Of a DNA stretch of 64,000 nucleotides, positions 20,492-28,537 are shown piece by piece; within the stretch, counting starts at the first letter, position 1, and each line of letters starts with the position of its first letter. A program made the translations under genes and the position numbers. Origin of the DNA: Verrucomicrobiota bacterium (GTDB taxonomy: Bacteria; Verrucomicrobiota; Kiritimatiellia; CAIQIC01; JAGNIJ01). Where the stretch lies: NCBI GenBank assembly GCA_022710725.1, contig JAKLGK010000012.1:1-64000 (forward strand), written 5' to 3'. A model generated the notes under the pieces. The model saw only the letters and a program-made list of their open reading frames with translations, made no database searches and was not told the origin of the DNA.

Positions 20492-21463
20492 ATGAAGATT
20501 TTTCTGACCGGCGGCGCGGGCTATATCGGCAGCGTCACGAGCGAACTCCTGCTGGACTCCGGGCATGAAGTCGTCGTTTTTGACAACCTGGAGCGCGGCC
20601 ACGCGGAGGCGCTGGACCCCCGCGCGCGGTTCGTCCGCGGCGACCTCCGGGAGCGCGGGCAGATCCTGGACGCCCTGGCCGCCGCTCGGCCGGACGCCGT
20701 CATGCATTTCGCCGCCTATGCCCTCGTCGGGGAGTCGATGCAGGATCCCCAGTTGTACTTCCGCAACAACGTGGCCGGCGGGGTGAACCTGCTGGACGCC
20801 GCCCTGAAGCAGAAGGTCCGGAAATTCATCTTCTCCTCCACCTGCGCCACCTACGGCGTGCCCGACCGGGTGCCGATGACGGAGGAAACGCCGCAGCGGC
20901 CGGCCAACCCGTACGGCGAATCCAAGCTGATGTTCGAAAAGATCCTGCTCTGGGCGGAGCGCCTGCACGGCATCGAGCCCGTTTTCCTGCGCTACTTCAA
21001 CGCCTGCGGCGCCACGGAAAAGCTCGGCGAAGACCACGAGCCGGAAACGCATCTCATCCCCAATGTCCTGCGCGCCGCGCTCGGCAGGCAGGAGGCCGTG
21101 CAGGTGTTCGGCGACGACTACGACACGCCGGACGGGACCTGCGTCCGGGATTATATCCATATCGTGGACCTTGCCCAGGCGCACATGCTGGCGCTTCGAG
21201 AGGGCGTCTCGGGGGCGTTCAACCTCGGGAACGGCGAGGGCTTTTCCGTCCGGCAGGTGATCGAGGCCGCCCGCGAAGTGACCGGGCGTCCGATCCCGGT
21301 GCGCATGGCCCCGCGACGGCCCGGCGACCCGCCGCGCCTGGTCGCCGCCGCCCGGAAGGCCGCCGCGGCGCTCGGCTGGAAGCCGAAGCACCCCGACCTG
21401 CGGACCATCCTCCGCCACGCCTGGGCCTGGCACCAGGCCCATCCCAGCGGCTACGCGTCATGA
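20492..21463 (+). CDS. galE: UDP-glucose 4-epimerase
   Basis: A 323-residue SDR enzyme that interconverts UDP-glucose and UDP-galactose, supplying sugar donors for surface glycans. The NAD motif GGAGYIG is at residues 7-13, and the catalytic Tyr141 and Lys145 form YGESK. Other family blocks are HFAAYALVGESM, FSSTCATYG, YFNACGA and GTCVRDYIHIVDLA. It overlaps cinA by four bases (ATGA). The likely physiological link is to the glycosyltransferase locus at 40-57 kb. Confidence 0.95.
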   Translation: MKIFLTGGAGYIGSVTSELLLDSGHEVVVFDNLERGHAEALDPRARFVRGDLRERGQILDALAAARPDAVMHFAAYALVGESMQDPQLYFRNNVAGGVNLLDAALKQKVRKFIFSSTCATYGVPDRVPMTEETPQRPANPYGESKLMFEKILLWAERLHGIEPVFLRYFNACGATEKLGEDHEPETHLIPNVLRAALGRQEAVQVFGDDYDTPDGTCVRDYIHIVDLAQAHMLALREGVSGAFNLGNGEGFSVRQVIEAAREVTGRPIPVRMAPRRPGDPPRLVAAARKAAAALGWKPKHPDLRTILRHAWAWHQAHPSGYAS

Positions 21464-22731
21464 AGCCGGTGGTCGAACTGATCACCACCGGCAGCGAGCT
21501 GCTCAACGGTCGAACCGTCAACCGTCATGCCCAGGCGTTGGGCGCGCACCTGGACCGGCTGGGCTACGAACTGATCCGCGACACGACGGTGCCCGACGAT
21601 CTGCCTTCCATACGGGACGCGCTGAAGTGGGCGCTCACCCGCGTGGACGTGGTGGTGATCAGCGGCGGGCTGGGCCCGACCACCGACGATGTCACGCCCG
21701 AGGCCGTGGCCGGCCTGTTCGGACGATCGGTGGCCATGGACGCCGCGTCCCTGGAGTCCTTGCGCCGCCGGTACGAACGGATGGGCCGGGCGATCACGCC
21801 TTCGGCCGAGCGCCAGGCGCGGATCGTGGAGAAGGCCGTCGCGCTGCCCAATCCCGTGGGGGTGGCGCCTGGCGAGCGGCTGGAAGTCGGCGGCAAAACC
21901 GTGTTCATCCTGCCGGGTCCGCCGGCTGAATTCCTGGCCATCCTGGAGCAGTACGTCCTGCCGTGGCTCGATGCCGCGCTGCCGGACCGGCCCGCCGTGC
22001 GCCAGGCCCTGCTGATGGTCTGCGGCCTCGGGGAATCCGATATCGCCACCGTTTTCGACAAGGCGGGCTTTCCCCCGGCCGATGTGCGGACGGCCTACTG
22101 CGCGGCGCCGGGGCGGATCGAGGTCCGCTTCGCCACCGGGCCCTCCGCCGGCAATGTCGAGGCCGTCGCGGCCGAGGCGGGCCGGCTCCTGGGCGGCCAC
22201 GTCTTCTCCACCCGGCGCGAGGATCTCGAGGACGTCGTGGGTCGGCTGCTGGCCCAGCAGGGGAAGACCCTGGCGGTGGCGGAATCCTGCACCGGCGGAG
22301 CGATCGGGGCGCGGCTGACCTCCGTGAGCGGAAGCTCGGCCTACTTCCGGGGCGGCATCATCGCCTATGCCAACGACGTGAAGACCGCCCAGCTCGGCAT
22401 CGACGCAGATATGATCGAGGGCAAGGGCTCCGTCAGCCCGCGGGTGGCGGCCCGGATGGCCGGCGCCGCGCGCGAGCGAATCCGGACCGATTTCGGCCTG
22501 GGGATCACGGGGATTGCCGGGCCCACCGGCGGCACGCCCGAGAAGCCCGTGGGGCTCGTGTATATCGCCCTGGCCGACGAGGCGGGCGTTCAGGTGCGCC
22601 AGTACCGGTTCGGCGGCGACCGGGAGCGCGTCCGCGACTGGAGCGTGCGGATGGCCCTCGATATGCTCCGGAGGCGACTCCAGGGCATCCGGGAAAGCGA
22701 TGCCTTCGGGATCGACAGCCCGCCGGCCTGA
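21460..22731 (+). CDS. cinA: CinA family protein (competence/damage-inducible; NMN amidase type)
   Basis: A 423-residue two-domain protein. The N-terminal MoCF-type domain (COG1058; ADP-ribose pyrophosphatase in studied members) shows [13 protein letters not shown] and [18 protein letters not shown]. The C-terminal CinA domain, which deamidates nicotinamide mononucleotide, shows [18 protein letters not shown] with the catalytic serine, and [18 protein letters not shown]. Its start overlaps galE in an ATGA. Length and domain order are normal. Confidence 0.95.
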   Translation: MKPVVELITTGSELLNGRTVNRHAQALGAHLDRLGYELIRDTTVPDDLPSIRDALKWALTRVDVVVISGGLGPTTDDVTPEAVAGLFGRSVAMDAASLESLRRRYERMGRAITPSAERQARIVEKAVALPNPVGVAPGERLEVGGKTVFILPGPPAEFLAILEQYVLPWLDAALPDRPAVRQALLMVCGLGESDIATVFDKAGFPPADVRTAYCAAPGRIEVRFATGPSAGNVEAVAAEAGRLLGGHVFSTRREDLEDVVGRLLAQQGKTLAVAESCTGGAIGARLTSVSGSSAYFRGGIIAYANDVKTAQLGIDADMIEGKGSVSPRVAARMAGAARERIRTDFGLGITGIAGPTGGTPEKPVGLVYIALADEAGVQVRQYRFGGDRERVRDWSVRMALDMLRRRLQGIRESDAFGIDSPPA

Positions 22732-22743
22732 CGCCGATTCCGC

Positions 22744-22771
22744 TTGCCAACCGGGCGCAACCTGCTACCGT
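22744..22771 (+). promoter_or_regulatory. Candidate infA promoter
   Basis: TTGCCA (22744-22749) and TACCGT (22766-22771) are 16 bases apart, 27 bases before the start. The spacer shares ACCGGG...CTGC with the promoter at 15362. Confidence 0.4.
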
Positions 22772-22798
22772 GAAGCAAATTTTGAATCTCGAACGATC

Positions 22799-23029
22799 AT
22801 GACCGAAGGCATCAAAGAGGAACTAATCCAGGTGGACGGCGTGGTGACGAAGGTCCTGCCGGCCACGATGTACCGGGTCAGGCTCGCCAACGGGCACGAA
22901 ATCCTGGCCCACATCTCCGGCAAGATGCGGAAGCACTTCATCAAGATCACCACCGGCGACAAAGTGACCGTGGAGATGTCGCCGTACGATCTCACGAAGG
23001 GCCGCATCACCTTCCGTCACAAGTTCTGA
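22799..23029 (+). CDS. infA: Translation initiation factor IF-1
   Basis: A 76-residue S1/OB-fold protein that binds the ribosomal A site during initiation. The family pattern is intact: [20 protein letters not shown], then [37 protein letters not shown] and TFRHKF. ATG 22799 gives the family length plus about four N-terminal residues. Confidence 0.97.
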   Translation: MTEGIKEELIQVDGVVTKVLPATMYRVRLANGHEILAHISGKMRKHFIKITTGDKVTVEMSPYDLTKGRITFRHKF

Positions 23030-23049
23030 TCACCGCGCGGCGGGCGGCC

Positions 23050-23886
23050 TTATTCGTTCAACTCAAGCGTCCGCAGCACCCTCTTGAAATCCGCCGGCAG
23101 GGGCGCCTTCACGCGGACCGTCTGCCCGGTTTTCGGGTGCGGGAAGGCCAGGCCGGAGGCGTGCAGCATCTGGCGGGGCACCTCCCGCAACTGCGGCTCT
23201 TCGATTTCCCGGGTCAGGTAGGATCGGTCCCCGAGCACGGGATGCCGGACGGATGCCATGTGCTTGCGGATCTGATGCGTCCGGCCCGTCTCGATCAGGA
23301 TTTTCACGTGGCTGGCGGCGCGCGCGCCGCTCAACAGCTTCACGCGCGTGACCGCCGGCAGCCCATCCAGCGGCTCCGTGATCGTGATCCCATCCGCCGG
23401 GACGCGGCCCGCGACGATCGCATGATAGGTCTTGGTGACGGCCTTCTCCCGGAACAGGGCCGTGGCGGTCGCCCGGGCCGCCGCGTGGAGGGCGAACCAG
23501 AGGCAGCCGGTGGTGTCTCGGTCCAGCCGGTGCACCGCCTCCAGGGCCGGGAGGCGAAGGTCCTTCCGCAGCCGCTCCTCCACGCTGTCGGCGCCGTTGG
23601 AAGGGAAGCCCGCGGGCTTGTTGACAACGAGGTAGTCGTCGTCGCGGTACAGGGAGGGTATTGCGACCTCCCGTGCTTCCGGGGCCGCGAAGGCGGGGAT
23701 TTCCACCTCGTCGCCCGGTTCGAGCGGATGGCGCGCCATCCAGATGCGGCGGCGGTTGACAAATACCAGGCGCTCGTCCAGCAGGCGCTTGGCCTGCTTG
23801 CGCGATATCTTCAGGCGGCGCGCCAGGAACATGTCCAGCGGCGTGCCCGCCTCGGCCGGTGTCGCGATCATGGGACGTTGGCTCAT
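23050..23886 (-). CDS. RluA-family RNA pseudouridine synthase
   Basis: A 278-residue enzyme that isomerises uridine in RNA. An S4-like domain occupies residues 15-75 (LDMFLARRLKISRKQAKRLL). The catalytic aspartate is Asp122 in HRLDRDTTGC, followed by the KTYHAIVAG strand and the GRTHQIRKHMA motif. It converges on infA and is divergent from the next gene. Which RNA position it modifies (RluC/RluD type or other) cannot be judged. Confidence 0.93.
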   Translation of the reverse strand: MSQRPMIATPAEAGTPLDMFLARRLKISRKQAKRLLDERLVFVNRRRIWMARHPLEPGDEVEIPAFAAPEAREVAIPSLYRDDDYLVVNKPAGFPSNGADSVEERLRKDLRLPALEAVHRLDRDTTGCLWFALHAAARATATALFREKAVTKTYHAIVAGRVPADGITITEPLDGLPAVTRVKLLSGARAASHVKILIETGRTHQIRKHMASVRHPVLGDRSYLTREIEEPQLREVPRQMLHASGLAFPHPKTGQTVRVKAPLPADFKRVLRTLELNE

Positions 23887-23999
23887 CGCGGGCGATCCTA
23901 TCGCGTTCCGCGGCTGGATGCCCGTCTTTTCGAAGGGCCGCGCGCCCGCCGCCGGTTTTTCTGTCGAAACCTGCGGGCTTGTGGCATGGTGAACGAGAC

Positions 24000-26087
24000 A
24001 TGACTTCGTCGAACCCAGGCCGACTCAACGCCGCGCTGCTCGTTTTCCTGGCGGGGACATGCGTGATGGGCATGGAACTGGCCGCGGGCCGCCTGCTGTC
24101 GCGGGTCATGGGCCAGTCGCTGTACACCTGGACCTCCATCATCGGCGTGGTCATGGCGGGCCTTTCGCTGGGCAACAGCCTCGGCGGCCGGCTGGCGGAC
24201 CGGTGGCCCGCCCCGGTGATCCTGGCCTGGTCGCTGTTCCTGGCGTCGCTGTCCTGCTTCGTTGTCCCGCCGCTGCACCAGGCGATCGCCGGCTGGGTCT
24301 GGCTCTGGGATTTTTCAGGTCCGGTCCGCGTCCTTGTTCATGCGGCGGCGGTATTCTTCGCGCCGGCCCTCCTCATGGGCCTCATCCCGCCCGTGGCGGC
24401 GCGCGTGGCCCTTGGCGAGGGAGGGACCCCCGGCCGCACGCTGGGCCGGCTCTATGCCTGGAACGCCGGCGGCAGCATCGCGGGGACGTTCCTGGCGGGC
24501 TTCTTCCTTGTCGCGGCCGTCGGGGCGCTGGGCACCGTTCTGCTGGCCGGGGCGGGACTGGGTTTCCTGCTCCTGTCCACGGGCGGGCGGGCGAAAGGCT
24601 GGGCGCTGGCGGCCGCCCTACTGCTGTGGATCGGCCTCGCGCCGGGCTCCCTCGCGACCCGCCTTGGCCGGGCGCTGCGCCTCCGCGACAACCCGGCGGC
24701 CAACGTGGTGTACCACGACGAAAGCCAGTACTCGTACATCGCCGTCAAGACCACGGACCGTCCCGGCGTGCGCGGCCTGTACCTCGACAAGATGATGCAC
24801 AGCGAGATGGACATCCACGATCCCTCGAAGCTGCTCTACAAGTACGCGTGGATCTACGAGGCCGCCCTGGACCATTTCTCGCCCGCGCCCGCGCCGGTCT
24901 CCGCCTTTGTCATCGGCGGGGGCGGCTACACCTTTCCCCGTTACCTCGCCCTGACCCGGCCGGGCAGCCGGGTGGACGTCGCGGAGATTGATCCGGCCGT
25001 CACGCGGGCGGCGCAGGCCGCCTGCGGGCTGGAGCCGGACGCGAATATCCATATCCATCACCTCGACGCCCGGAACTTCGTGGAGGACCTGGTGCGAAGG
25101 AAGGATGGGGTAGGGCGGGTTCGCCGAACCCGCCGGGATTTCGGCGCGTTGGGCCAACGCGCCCTACCAGATGTGCCCCCCTATGACTACATCTTCGGCG
25201 ACACGTTCAACGACTACTCGGTCCCGTACCACCTGACCACGGTCGAGTTCACCCGCGCGCTGGCCGGGTTGATGAGCGACCGGGGGCTGTACATGCTGAA
25301 CATGATCGACCGCTTCGACTCCGGCCGGTTCCTGGCGGCGGTCGTCGCGACGTTCCGGGAGGCGTTCCCCGGCGTGTACGTATTCTTCTGCCACCGCAAC
25401 CTGACCTCGCGCGGCACCTACGTCGTCATCGGATCGAAGCGCGCGCTGGAGGCTTCCGACCTGGCCGCCATGACCGAGCGGTTGCGGAAGCGGCCGGACT
25501 TCTTCGGCTTCCTGCTGACGGCGGAGCAGGTGGACGGCCTGCTCGCGCGAACGCGGGCCCGGCCCCTGACCGACGACTATGCCCCGGTGGAGAACCTGCT
25601 GGCCGACGTCGTCCGCCGCGACCGGCCGGAGGGGTTGGATTTCGAGCACATCCGGAACGGCCTGCGCGAGGCCGAGCAGGGCCGCCTGGACGAGGCCGTC
25701 CGCGAATTCGAGCGGGCGCTGGAACTTAACCCGTCCAACGTCAAGGCCCTCTACAACCTCGGCGTCGCGCGGATGAACCAGGGCGAGTTGCGCAAGGCGC
25801 TGCAGGTCTTCGGCGCCGCGCTCGAGGCGGAGCCCGAGAACGCGGACGTCCGGAACAACGCGGGCGTGAGCCTGGCCCGGCTCGGGATGTACGACCAGGC
25901 CGCGGAGCAGTTCGAGGCGATCGTGCGCCTGCAGCCGGAGTCCGTGGACGCGCGGGTCAACCTGGCCGCCATCCGCGCGCAGCAGGGCAGGGGAGACGAG
26001 GCGCGGGCGCTCCTGCAGGAAGCCCTCCGATTGAATCCCGACCACGTCCAGGCGCGGCAGAACCTGCAGGCGCTGGGCAGCCGGTAG
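24000..26087 (+). CDS. Membrane-anchored spermidine synthase-like protein with TPR tail, carrying a REP insert
   Basis: A 695-residue protein. The first roughly 220 residues are about seven hydrophobic helices (GTCVMGMELAAGRLLSRVMG, GLSLGNSLGGRLADRWPAP). Then comes a spermidine synthase-type Rossmann domain (VIGGGGYTFPRYL, VDVAEIDPAV, HHLDARNFVEDL, YDYIFGDTFNDYSVPYH), and TPR repeats from about residue 540 (LNPSNVKALYNLGVARMNQG and two more). ATG 24000 follows 113 bases of divergent spacer. Residues about 369-390 are encoded by a 60-base REP element (see that entry) that keeps the frame. The stop codon TAG lies inside a second REP. Whether it makes polyamines is uncertain; such fused proteins are often of unknown function. 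Confidence 0.85.
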   Translation: MTSSNPGRLNAALLVFLAGTCVMGMELAAGRLLSRVMGQSLYTWTSIIGVVMAGLSLGNSLGGRLADRWPAPVILAWSLFLASLSCFVVPPLHQAIAGWVWLWDFSGPVRVLVHAAAVFFAPALLMGLIPPVAARVALGEGGTPGRTLGRLYAWNAGGSIAGTFLAGFFLVAAVGALGTVLLAGAGLGFLLLSTGGRAKGWALAAALLLWIGLAPGSLATRLGRALRLRDNPAANVVYHDESQYSYIAVKTTDRPGVRGLYLDKMMHSEMDIHDPSKLLYKYAWIYEAALDHFSPAPAPVSAFVIGGGGYTFPRYLALTRPGSRVDVAEIDPAVTRAAQAACGLEPDANIHIHHLDARNFVEDLVRRKDGVGRVRRTRRDFGALGQRALPDVPPYDYIFGDTFNDYSVPYHLTTVEFTRALAGLMSDRGLYMLNMIDRFDSGRFLAAVVATFREAFPGVYVFFCHRNLTSRGTYVVIGSKRALEASDLAAMTERLRKRPDFFGFLLTAEQVDGLLARTRARPLTDDYAPVENLLADVVRRDRPEGLDFEHIRNGLREAEQGRLDEAVREFERALELNPSNVKALYNLGVARMNQGELRKALQVFGAALEAEPENADVRNNAGVSLARLGMYDQAAEQFEAIVRLQPESVDARVNLAAIRAQQGRGDEARALLQEALRLNPDHVQARQNLQALGSR
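25109..25168. repeat. REP element copy 1, in frame inside a coding gene
   Basis: A 60-base element bounded by GGTAGGGC and its exact complement GCCCTACC. It contains two hairpins, ggcgggttc-gcc-gaacccgcc and ggcgcgttg-ggc-caacgcgcc. Its length is a multiple of three, and it is read through as about 20 residues between RRKDG and PDVPPYDYIF of the spermidine synthase-like protein. GATG occurs on both sides and could be a target duplication. Confidence 0.85.
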
Positions 26088-26138
26088 GGCGGGTTCGCCG
26101 AAAACCCGCCGCGGCGCGCTCGGCGAGCGCGCCCTACC
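26083..26138. repeat. REP element copy 2, supplying the stop of the upstream gene
   Basis: A 56-base copy with the same GGTAGGGC...GCCCTACC ends. The hairpins are ggcgggtt/aacccgcc and ggcgcgctc-ggc-gagcgcgcc. Compared with copy 1 the second stem differs by paired changes (ttg/caa to ctc/gag), so pairing is conserved. The TAG at 26085-26087 is the stop codon of the spermidine synthase-like gene. Confidence 0.85.
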
Positions 26139-26156
26139 AGGGCCTGACGATGAAAA

Positions 26157-26182
26157 GGTAGGGCGGCTTGGCCCGAGCCGCC
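26157..26182. repeat. Half REP element copy 3, just upstream of the RAYT gene
   Basis: A single-hairpin form: GGTAGGGC leading into ggcggct...agccgcc. It lies 20 bases before the transposase start, the position where RAYT genes commonly have a flanking REP. Confidence 0.75.
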
Positions 26183-26202
26183 GTGCATGATAGCCTGATA
26201 CC

Positions 26203-26649
26203 ATGCTCCCGCAACGGAAGGAACTGCCCCATGAACCTCCAGCCTGGGTAGAGGGGGGCGCGGTCTATTTCATCACGATTTGCGCCGGGCCTCGGGGCGT
26301 CAACACGCTGGCCCGGCCGGATGTGGCTCCATGGATTCTTGAAACACTGGTTTTTCGAGAGGCGCGAGGAGATTGGTCTGTGCGGCTTGCGCTGGTAATG
26401 CCGGATCACATTCACCTGTTGATGAGTTTCCCGCGTGATCCGGGCCTGGCACAGACTCTCGGCCAATGGAAACGCTATGTCGCGCGCGCAAAGCTGGTTC
26501 AGTGGCAACAGGGTTTCTTTGAGCATCGCCTGCGGAAGGAAGAAAGCCTGATCGAGAAAGCGGCCTACATTCGGGAGAATCCTGTCCGGGCCGGACTCTG
26601 TGCGCGATGGGAAGAGTGGCCGTATGTAATGTCCAAGGGCCTTTGGTAG
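26203..26649 (+). CDS. REP-associated tyrosine transposase (RAYT, Y1_Tnp family)
   Basis: A 148-residue Y1 HUH-type transposase. The HUH pair is His69 and His71 in MPDHIHLLM, and the likely nucleophile is Tyr122 in AAYIRENPVRAGL. Other family blocks are VYFITICAGPR, then GQWKRYVARAK, and the terminal WEEWPYVMS. RAYTs are domesticated relatives of IS200/IS605 transposases that act on REP palindromes. Here four GGTAGGGC-type elements lie within about 1.6 kb, one on each side of the gene, and the stop codon TAG (26647-26649) lies inside the downstream REP. No clear ribosome binding site is visible. Confidence 0.92.
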   Translation: MLPQRKELPHEPPAWVEGGAVYFITICAGPRGVNTLARPDVAPWILETLVFREARGDWSVRLALVMPDHIHLLMSFPRDPGLAQTLGQWKRYVARAKLVQWQQGFFEHRLRKEESLIEKAAYIRENPVRAGLCARWEEWPYVMSKGLW

Positions 26650-26743
26650 GGCGGGTTCGCCGAACCCGCCGCTCTTTCGGCGCGTTGAGCCCCGTGAGAG
26701 GGGCGTTGCCCCCAACGGGGGCTCACGCCCAACGCGCCCTACC
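26645..26743. repeat. REP element copy 4, expanded, overlapping the RAYT stop codon
   Basis: A 99-base copy with the usual GGTAGGGC and GCCCTACC ends. The first hairpin is identical to copy 1. The second hairpin carries a nested insert: outer stem ggcgcgttg/caacgcgcc, then gagcccc/ggggctc and an inner cgttg-cccc-caacg-like stem. It covers the RAYT stop codon. Confidence 0.8.
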
Positions 26744-26777
26744 AAAACAAACGACCCCGCCCTGGGGCGGGGTCGTT
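26740..26777 (-). terminator. Terminator of the PEP-CTERM gene
   Basis: AACGACCCCGCCC and its exact complement form a 13-bp stem with a two-base TG loop (26750-26777). On the minus strand it is followed by TGTTTTGG, a T-rich run suitable for intrinsic termination. It lies between the PEP-CTERM gene and REP copy 4. Confidence 0.75.
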
Positions 26778-26799
26778 CAACAAACTCGGTGACTTCCGC

Positions 26800-27396
26800 T
26801 TAGCGCTGCTTGCGGGTCAGCCGCAGGCCGATCAGGCCCAAGCCCACCAGCGCCAGCACGCCCGGCTCCGGAATGGCCAGAGGTGCCAAGGTCGTATTAA
26901 GGTCGCCAGAGCCAGCGATATCGAAACTGTCACGCAGCGGATTGCTGTGCGGATAGGTCCATGTAGCGCTATTCTGATAGCGGTTGGTCGGGGAAGTCGG
27001 GATATAACCGGAGGCGTAATTCGCCGCCGGGGCACTCCAAGTGCGAGCGAAGTACACCTGACCGGAGACGATGTTACCACCCGCCGCTATGTCGCCGCCA
27101 CCGAAGTAGCCATTCTCGCCAACACCGGCACCAACCCACCGAGTGTCTACTACGAGATCGTCGGTCGCGCCGGTTCCATCGGCTCCATCAACATAAGCGG
27201 AGTCAATCACACCATTTGCTCCGACCCACAGCAACTGAACAAAGCAGCCCACGCTTGTATCCGAGAGGCTGCCAGTCAGTCTCGTGCTGCCATCGCCATA
27301 GTTCAACCAATACACCTCGGCGAACCACGAAATGCCTTCACCAAACGTACAAACAGCCGTCGCAAGCACGAACAAGACAATACCGATTTTTCGCAT
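26800..27396 (-). CDS. PEP-CTERM sorting-signal surface protein
   Basis: A 198-residue exported protein. It has an N-terminal signal peptide (MRKIGIVLFVLATAVCTFG), a beta-rich body with no family I recognise, and a C-terminal PEP-CTERM tripartite signal: PEP in AIPEPGVLALV, a hydrophobic helix, and the basic end RLTRKQR. In known systems an exosortase (EpsH/XrtA) cleaves such tails, usually together with exopolysaccharide genes; none is in the window. ATG 27396 has GGAG eight bases upstream. Base composition here (26.8-28.5 kb) is lower in GC than the surroundings. Confidence 0.88.
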   Translation of the reverse strand: MRKIGIVLFVLATAVCTFGEGISWFAEVYWLNYGDGSTRLTGSLSDTSVGCFVQLLWVGANGVIDSAYVDGADGTGATDDLVVDTRWVGAGVGENGYFGGGDIAAGGNIVSGQVYFARTWSAPAANYASGYIPTSPTNRYQNSATWTYPHSNPLRDSFDIAGSGDLNTTLAPLAIPEPGVLALVGLGLIGLRLTRKQR

Positions 27397-27457
27397 TATC
27401 AGTCTCCTTTTCTACTATTCGAATTAGCTTCTAGCCTAAACGCCTTTTCCTGTCAAA

Positions 27458-28204
27458 CTAAAAAGTGTAGGGGCGATGCTCAACCCAGTTGAAGACAACA
27501 TTCGTGCGATTTTGATACCAAAATCCCCGGCCTGCTCCGACTTTTACACCCGTCGCTAGAGAACCAGCCAGTGTATACCACTTGCGGTCCGTCTTGAGCC
27601 AATACCGGGTATAGGCTTGGGATGCAGGATCCCAGATAGCAATGTTATCCGCGCCGCCGTCCGTTTTGCCCGACTTGCCATTCGTTAATCCAGAACTGTT
27701 GATGTCGATGTCCGTGCTGAACGGATAGGATACCAAGTTCATACCTGGCTGCAGAAAGTTAGTGGCTGTATCCATTTCAGGCACATCACCCGAAAACACA
27801 ACAGTCTGATTGGTCGCCCTGCGGCTTTGAATCCAGATACCATCATAAGTCGTAACGAAGACGTTCGTAGCCCGTGCGCCCGCCAGCGTGTACCAATTCG
27901 TGTCGCTGGATTTCAGCCAGTACCGCTTATACGTTTGGTTGGTCGAGTCCCAAAGGGCGACATTATCCGCTCCGCCGTCCGTCTTGCCGCTCGTGAGTTG
28001 ATTTCCGATAACGCCGTCGAGGTTGTTCGAAGTCTTGGAAAAAGGGGTGGATGTCATCGTCAGGGCATTGGATGTTGCCGACCCCTTCTGGAACCCCACC
28101 ACGTTGACGGAATAGACTTCGCTCTGGCCGGAGGAGGAGAGGATCATGAGGCCGCAGAGGAGGGCTGCACCGGACCATACCGCTTTCTTGCACGCGTTGC
28201 GCAT
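27458..28204 (-). CDS. Secreted repeat protein resembling the TIGR02597 family
   Basis: A 248-residue exported protein with two internal repeats. Each has a GKTDGGADNxAxWD stretch, then xYxRYWLKxxxxWYTLAG, then an FWxQ/IWIQ-like strand. The first covers roughly residues 72-137 and the second 181-235. The mature N-terminus shows VYSVNVVGFQKG, a block that I associate with TIGR02597-type proteins of Verrucomicrobiota. A signal peptide is present (CKKAVWSGAALLCGLMILSS). ATG 28204 with AAGGCGG upstream is preferred over a TTG at 28237. Role unknown, probably outer surface. GC is lower than in neighbouring housekeeping genes. Confidence 0.72.
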   Translation of the reverse strand: MRNACKKAVWSGAALLCGLMILSSSGQSEVYSVNVVGFQKGSATSNALTMTSTPFSKTSNNLDGVIGNQLTSGKTDGGADNVALWDSTNQTYKRYWLKSSDTNWYTLAGARATNVFVTTYDGIWIQSRRATNQTVVFSGDVPEMDTATNFLQPGMNLVSYPFSTDIDINSSGLTNGKSGKTDGGADNIAIWDPASQAYTRYWLKTDRKWYTLAGSLATGVKVGAGRGFWYQNRTNVVFNWVEHRPYTF

Positions 28205-28537
28205 GGATGAATCCGCCTTTCTTGTAAACAGGTCCAAAACGATATCCTAAACATACCGGTAACGCGTTTTACCGTAAAGGCTATTTTTTCATTTTTTTCG
28301 TTTTTTGCTGTACATATATAACTCATTTGCATTAAATATGTTGCAACTATAGGCGAAGCTATTTACGGGCCGAAAATCGGTCCTTTCTTCCGTCGGATCA
28401 GCGAAACCACGTAGATCATGGCTCGATAAAAAAAAGAGGTTCGCTTCCTCGCCTTGTATTCTCAATGTTCCTCGACGTTGACATGATGCGTATTAACACG
28501 TAGTAGTTGCGGAGCTATTGCCGATAGAAGGATGATC
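28205..28537. other. AT-rich divergent intergenic region
   Basis: 333 bases between divergent genes without a convincing open frame. It holds closely spaced T runs at 28284-28289, 28292-28298 and 28301-28306, which may bend the DNA. There are also inverted repeats GGTAA-AACGCG-TTACC on the minus strand near 28258-28273 and GGGCCGA-AAA-TCGGTCC near 28367-28383. The greA promoter candidate lies at its right end. No RNA gene was recognised. Confidence 0.6.
28478..28506 (+). promoter_or_regulatory. Candidate promoter of the GreA-like gene
   Basis: TTGACA (28478-28483) and TAGTAG (28501-28506) have a 17-base spacer, 31 bases before the chosen start. The -10 match is weak. Confidence 0.45.

Noticed and set aside
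26083-26743. REP palindromes as Rho-independent terminators
   Set aside because: There is no T tract after either arm, and copies occur inside a coding region in frame. The separate hairpin at 26750-26777 serves as the terminator.
25109-26743. REP copies as a CRISPR array
   Set aside because: Copies are unequally spaced, differ in length and form hairpins with their own partner ends; no spacer/repeat periodicity or cas genes exist.
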